Shown here: positions 60,472 to 64,000 of the stretch, piece after piece
Position numbering within the stretch: position 1 is the first letter of the stretch
Layout: every line of letters begins with the position of its first letter
DNA from: a virus
DNA: 64,000 nucleotides
IMG/VR virus record: IMGVR_UViG_3300028287_000410
Location: 43,763-107,762 of that record
Reading direction: 5' to 3' (one strand)
Program-made: the position numbers and the translations under genes
Notes under the pieces: generated by a model
The model's database searches: none
What the model was told of the DNA's origin: nothing
What the model saw: only the letters and a program-made list of their open reading frames with translations

Positions 60472-63400
60472 TTATTCACCTGTTAATTCATTGTCTGCGA
60501 TTGATGAAATGATTTTTACATCTTTTGATGTTACTACGCTCAAGAAAATCTCATGCGGTTCACAATTAATACTTAGCAAGTTCTTGAAATCGTTTCCTGC
60601 ATACTTTGGAGTAATCACAACACTTGAAATATAATCTGAAAGTTCTTGGTGTAGATATGCTGCTAATTCTGAGAAGTAGAATTGATCCCCAAAATCCCAG
60701 TTATCTAAGTTAAAATATTCATTAACTTTTTTAGCAACTACACTTTTGATTTCACTATTAGTGTAAGCGGTACCGCGTTTAGCAATAACTTTGAATACTG
60801 CTTGATTTTCTGCATCTGCATACTCACCGAACAGCATCTTAAACTTAACTGGAATATAACTTACATGGTCTCCGATAGCTGCTTTATCTTCAATAGATTC
60901 CATAACCTTACGAAGTTCGAAGTTATTCGGAGATGATGGGATAACATCGCTGAACCCATTAGCAATCCATTCATTAATATTTCTAACATAATCTGCTGTA
61001 AGAACATACATATCGATAATGTTACTTGTACTTGGGTCAATGCGTTTATCTTTATCTGCATAATGATCCCAACGGAAACTCATGAACGTGTCCTCGACAT
61101 AGCTACGACCCATAACTACACGGTAATGAACACCGTTATAATCAATTTCAGTTCCATCTTCATTCACTAACCCATATTCAAAGCTAGTAGTCCATATACC
61201 TGAAATCTTACGCTTCCAAACATTTGTTTCTGGGTTGTACCAAATAATAGCTGTAGACGGAAGTGCTTCAGTGTCAGTTGCTGCAATCGCACGGCTTGAT
61301 ACTTTTTCGTAAACAACATCATCTTGTGTGTAATCTTCAAGTATAATGTAAGATGCGACTTCGCCATCGAACACATTAAGAATACCATGCGGATCCTTTT
61401 CTGAGTCCATATGTATCACTTTAACCTTCGAATAATCTGTATAGCCCGCATCGGTAATAAATTTATCATATACATAACTTTGTACATCTTTATATGATTG
61501 TACTTTTACATTAGTTCTATATGTAACATCAACTGCTGCTTCAACTTTAACTGTAAATATTGATAGGTCTGCGATGCCCACTCCTGCAATACTCACATCA
61601 AGTAGTGTGCCTTCACCAGGATCAAATGTCCAGAATGTAATTGTATATGTTGATGCATCTACTTCTAGATCCCAATGATCTCTAGAAACAAACGCGCCAT
61701 TTGGCATCTGAATTAATATGCCTTCTTCTGTTAAAACTGTAGTAGAATTAAAAACGATTTTACCATACGCTAACTGTTTCCACTTAACGTCATTATCATT
61801 TAAGTCAATGCCCCAACCATCATTTCTTGGGAATTCAAAATCATACATGTTACCGTTAACTGTAGTGAAATACTCAGTCTGTACCCCAATCATTGGATGT
61901 GATGCAGTGTCAATTGTTTCACCTTCTGGAAGCTCGTTTTGGTCTACCCAAATAAAGTTTGAACTGTCACTTGCGTCTGAGAAATATGATGAACTAGGAG
62001 TTCCTTTAAATCCAGTGTCAAGTAAATCTGCTGAACTCAATGTTACTGTAGAAGATGTTGATGCAACATTTGCGGCATCTGACGTTTCGACATTAACTGC
62101 TAGAGCAGGATAAACATACTCATCACTTTCTACAAAATCTACATCATTTTCTACTACACTAGATTCGCCCACAAACCCAGATGTATCTGCGATATCAAAT
62201 GAGATTACATATTGTGGATCTTCTCCGATGATTGGTACATCGCCATTTACATCTAATTCAGGAGTTACCTGATATTCAATACCCAGTGGAGATACCAAAT
62301 AATGCTGTGTACTTCTGTGTACAATTTGTCCTGGGTGCCCGTTGATAAATTCTAAAGTCTCATTTGCACCGGTGTATTGATATACCGCATCAAACGTTGC
62401 GCCGCTACCGTCTTGTACATAGTTAGTAATTGGTGCGTGTCCGATTGCAACTGTATCTGTTTGCACATTATCTACTGCAACTGAATCAGCTTGCACATCA
62501 TAGTAGTTAATTAGAAGCTGATCACGTTCTGCTAAATTAGTTTCATTGTCAACAACCATTTCATTATTGCCATAATAGAATTTAACTTGGTCGTTACTTT
62601 CAAAAACAATTCTTTTACCTGTGAAACTTACTGTGTATTCTGCTTCGTTATCTCTGATACCTGGATTATATGTCAGTTCTAAAAATACATCTGTGCCTGG
62701 AACAAGTGTTGTTGTTTCATCGTGAATTTCCCAACCCCACTTTACTCCATCAAATACATATTTGATAATAAATGATGACACCGAAAGGTCTTCAATCTTT
62801 TGAGATTTAATACTTGCAATTTCTGTATCTTCAAAACGTGTTCTATAACCTCTAACAATAGCTTCTATCTGACCAGATAGTTCTGGTATAATGTCTGTAA
62901 CTTCAAAGTTGTCAAAGTTTGATACTGGTGCGGTTGTACTATAATTCATACGTGTCCAATATTCTGTTCCACTATCTCCTACAAGTTTAACAAAGTCACC
63001 AGAACGTATACCATTAACCATAGTAGCACGAGGTACAATAACTTTAGGATCAGTAGGATCAATGTCAAATAATTCTGGTGCTAGAGTTAAATCAATAACC
63101 GCATCAGTGTTTGTTTTGTTTACAGAATAAAAAAGATTTACTAGACTTGGATGACGGATTGCTTTTGAAATTTCGTTTCTAATAAAATCGTTAGTGTTTC
63201 CATTTTGTCTATTAAAACGTAAGTTCATCGTAACTTCATCATCGTCCATATATACAGAACCGTCTGTGCCAGTAATACTAATATTAGAATGATGTCCTGT
63301 TACATCGTCCATTTCAAAGTAGCGTGAGTTACCTGCATATGTTGTGTTTACTGATTTTACTTTTGATACGATGTTTGAACCTAGTGATAGCGGAAGAACA

Positions 63401-64000
63401 TTATAGTCTTGCGCATTCACCATTCTGTCTTGCGCATAATAAGCACGTGGCGCAATACGTCTTACACTTGTATAAGACTCTGCCGCAAAGTTTTCTGAGA
63501 AATCACGTGTTGTTGATAACGTAAGAACTAATCTATAATTCTTTTTGTCAGCACCTGTATATGGAATAGAAATTGTTTTTTCTTTAACATCGTTTCTATC
63601 TACTCTGTAGTTTTCGTTATCTGTTGTTCGGTACCAAACACGATAGTTACCACTCGCAGCATTACCAAATACACCGTCGCCGTAATGCAATTCAATTGCA
63701 TTGTTATTAATTGTATTCACACTTACAATATCGCCATTGCCGTTACGTAGTGAATTATAAATTGCTGTTTCTCTTGTGTCGTTATCTACTTTTGTTACAC
63801 TGGATGAGTATGTATTAGTATTATCTACTTTCTGTACCCAAACATCAGAGTTTGAAATATTATTTGTTGCAACTGTCTCTATAAGATTTGAGATTTTTGT
63901 ACTGTATGAAAAGTTTTCAAACTGTAAAGTACCAGTCTTTGCATAAACAAAGAAGCCAGTTCTATCTGAAGCTGGACCTAAGTTATCGTTTCTGTTTACA
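60472..64000 (-). CDS. 6: baseplate wedge protein, T4 gp6-like, N-terminus beyond the window
   Basis: The frame is open from 60472 to the window edge, so at least 1175 residues. A GTG at 63720 is internal, because the sequence upstream of it (FFVYAKTGTLQFENF, DVWVQKVDN) is also typical gp6. Core signatures are IELHYGDGVFGNAASGNYRVWYRT and VRRIAPRAYYAQDRMVNAQDYNVLP, the conserved baseplate J/gp6 elements. The C-terminal ENQAVFKVIAKRGTAYTNSEIKSVVAKKVNEYF...YFSELAAYLHQ is likewise gp6-like. A central region (residues about 430-830 of the visible part) is an insertion relative to T4 gp6 of about 660. In T4, gp6 dimers join adjacent baseplate wedges and sheath attachment. Confidence 0.85.
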   Translation of the reverse strand, partial: VNRNDNLGPASDRTGFFVYAKTGTLQFENFSYSTKISNLIETVATNNISNSDVWVQKVDNTNTYSSSVTKVDNDTRETAIYNSLRNGNGDIVSVNTINNNAIELHYGDGVFGNAASGNYRVWYRTTDNENYRVDRNDVKEKTISIPYTGADKKNYRLVLTLSTTRDFSENFAAESYTSVRRIAPRAYYAQDRMVNAQDYNVLPLSLGSNIVSKVKSVNTTYAGNSRYFEMDDVTGHHSNISITGTDGSVYMDDDEVTMNLRFNRQNGNTNDFIRNEISKAIRHPSLVNLFYSVNKTNTDAVIDLTLAPELFDIDPTDPKVIVPRATMVNGIRSGDFVKLVGDSGTEYWTRMNYSTTAPVSNFDNFEVTDIIPELSGQIEAIVRGYRTRFEDTEIASIKSQKIEDLSVSSFIIKYVFDGVKWGWEIHDETTTLVPGTDVFLELTYNPGIRDNEAEYTVSFTGKRIVFESNDQVKFYYGNNEMVVDNETNLAERDQLLINYYDVQADSVAVDNVQTDTVAIGHAPITNYVQDGSGATFDAVYQYTGANETLEFINGHPGQIVHRSTQHYLVSPLGIEYQVTPELDVNGDVPIIGEDPQYVISFDIADTSGFVGESSVVENDVDFVESDEYVYPALAVNVETSDAANVASTSSTVTLSSADLLDTGFKGTPSSSYFSDASDSSNFIWVDQNELPEGETIDTASHPMIGVQTEYFTTVNGNMYDFEFPRNDGWGIDLNDNDVKWKQLAYGKIVFNSTTVLTEEGILIQMPNGAFVSRDHWDLEVDASTYTITFWTFDPGEGTLLDVSIAGVGIADLSIFTVKVEAAVDVTYRTNVKVQSYKDVQSYVYDKFITDAGYTDYSKVKVIHMDSEKDPHGILNVFDGEVASYIILEDYTQDDVVYEKVSSRAIAATDTEALPSTAIIWYNPETNVWKRKISGIWTTSFEYGLVNEDGTEIDYNGVHYRVVMGRSYVEDTFMSFRWDHYADKDKRIDPSTSNIIDMYVLTADYVRNINEWIANGFSDVIPSSPNNFELRKVMESIEDKAAIGDHVSYIPVKFKMLFGEYADAENQAVFKVIAKRGTAYTNSEIKSVVAKKVNEYFNLDNWDFGDQFYFSELAAYLHQELSDYISSVVITPKYAGNDFKNLLSINCEPHEIFLSVVTSKDVKIISSIADNELTGE

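Noticed and set aside
1-64000. tRNA genes, CRISPR arrays, insertion sequences, attachment sites
   Set aside because: I looked for cloverleaf-like sequence, regular spaced repeats, transposase motifs and integrase genes and recognised none. A tRNA scan would be needed to exclude tRNAs formally.

Overview
The window looks like part of the genome of a large, AT-rich marine myovirus related to the T4-like phages of cyanobacteria and SAR11-type bacteria. A T4 gp6-type baseplate wedge gene and a giant baseplate/tail gene fill the right end. Late-promoter octamers of the TATAAATA type sit 28-31 bases before several start codons. A phage-type thyA is cut by the left edge, and small alanine-rich and pentapeptide-repeat ORFs of a kind I recall from marine phages lie in the middle. 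No rRNA, tRNA, integrase, photosynthesis gene or CRISPR array was recognised. The host cannot be read from the sequence.

Layout. (1) 1-472: 3' end of thyA on the plus strand. (2) 474-19260, minus strand: a tightly overlapping cargo operon with a promoter at about 19300. It holds a 1219-residue multi-repeat glycosyltransferase-like protein, two Rossmann/methyltransferase-like proteins, seven radical SAM enzymes, a QueC-like PP-loop protein, two HxD...H oxygenase-like proteins and one large unknown. (3) 19299-22309, minus: NodU-type carbamoyltransferase, a 37-residue protein, an SGNH-like protein and a third oxygenase. (4) 22476-25648, plus: a compact cassette of radical SAM enzyme, acyl carrier protein and two paralogous alpha/beta-hydrolases. 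(5) 25643-31748: two SGNH-like genes on the minus strand alternate with plus-strand genes driven by host-like sigma70 promoters: small ORFs, a pentapeptide-repeat protein, alanine-rich coils and an FG-GAP lipoprotein. Two of these promoters are exact 42-bp duplicates. (6) 31770-48814, minus: a second cargo operon behind a consensus TTGACA-N17-TATAAT promoter, with four glycosyltransferase-like proteins, three SGNH-like proteins (one frameshifted), seven radical SAM enzymes and three unknowns. (7) 48873-64000, minus: virion structural genes.

Working together. The window encodes 15 radical SAM proteins in at least five subfamilies, six SGNH-type proteins, three oxygenase-like proteins, five glycosyltransferase-like proteins, a carbamoyltransferase, a PP-loop enzyme and an ACP module. 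Both cargo operons are linked by ATGA/TAATG-type overlaps, and the right-hand one is next to the baseplate genes. The most economical reading is a phage-encoded pathway that builds and decorates a glycan, lipid or peptide, either on the virion or on the infected cell surface. This is inference: no substrate can be read from the sequence. The ACP cassette and the radical SAM array are the best candidates for an undescribed system.
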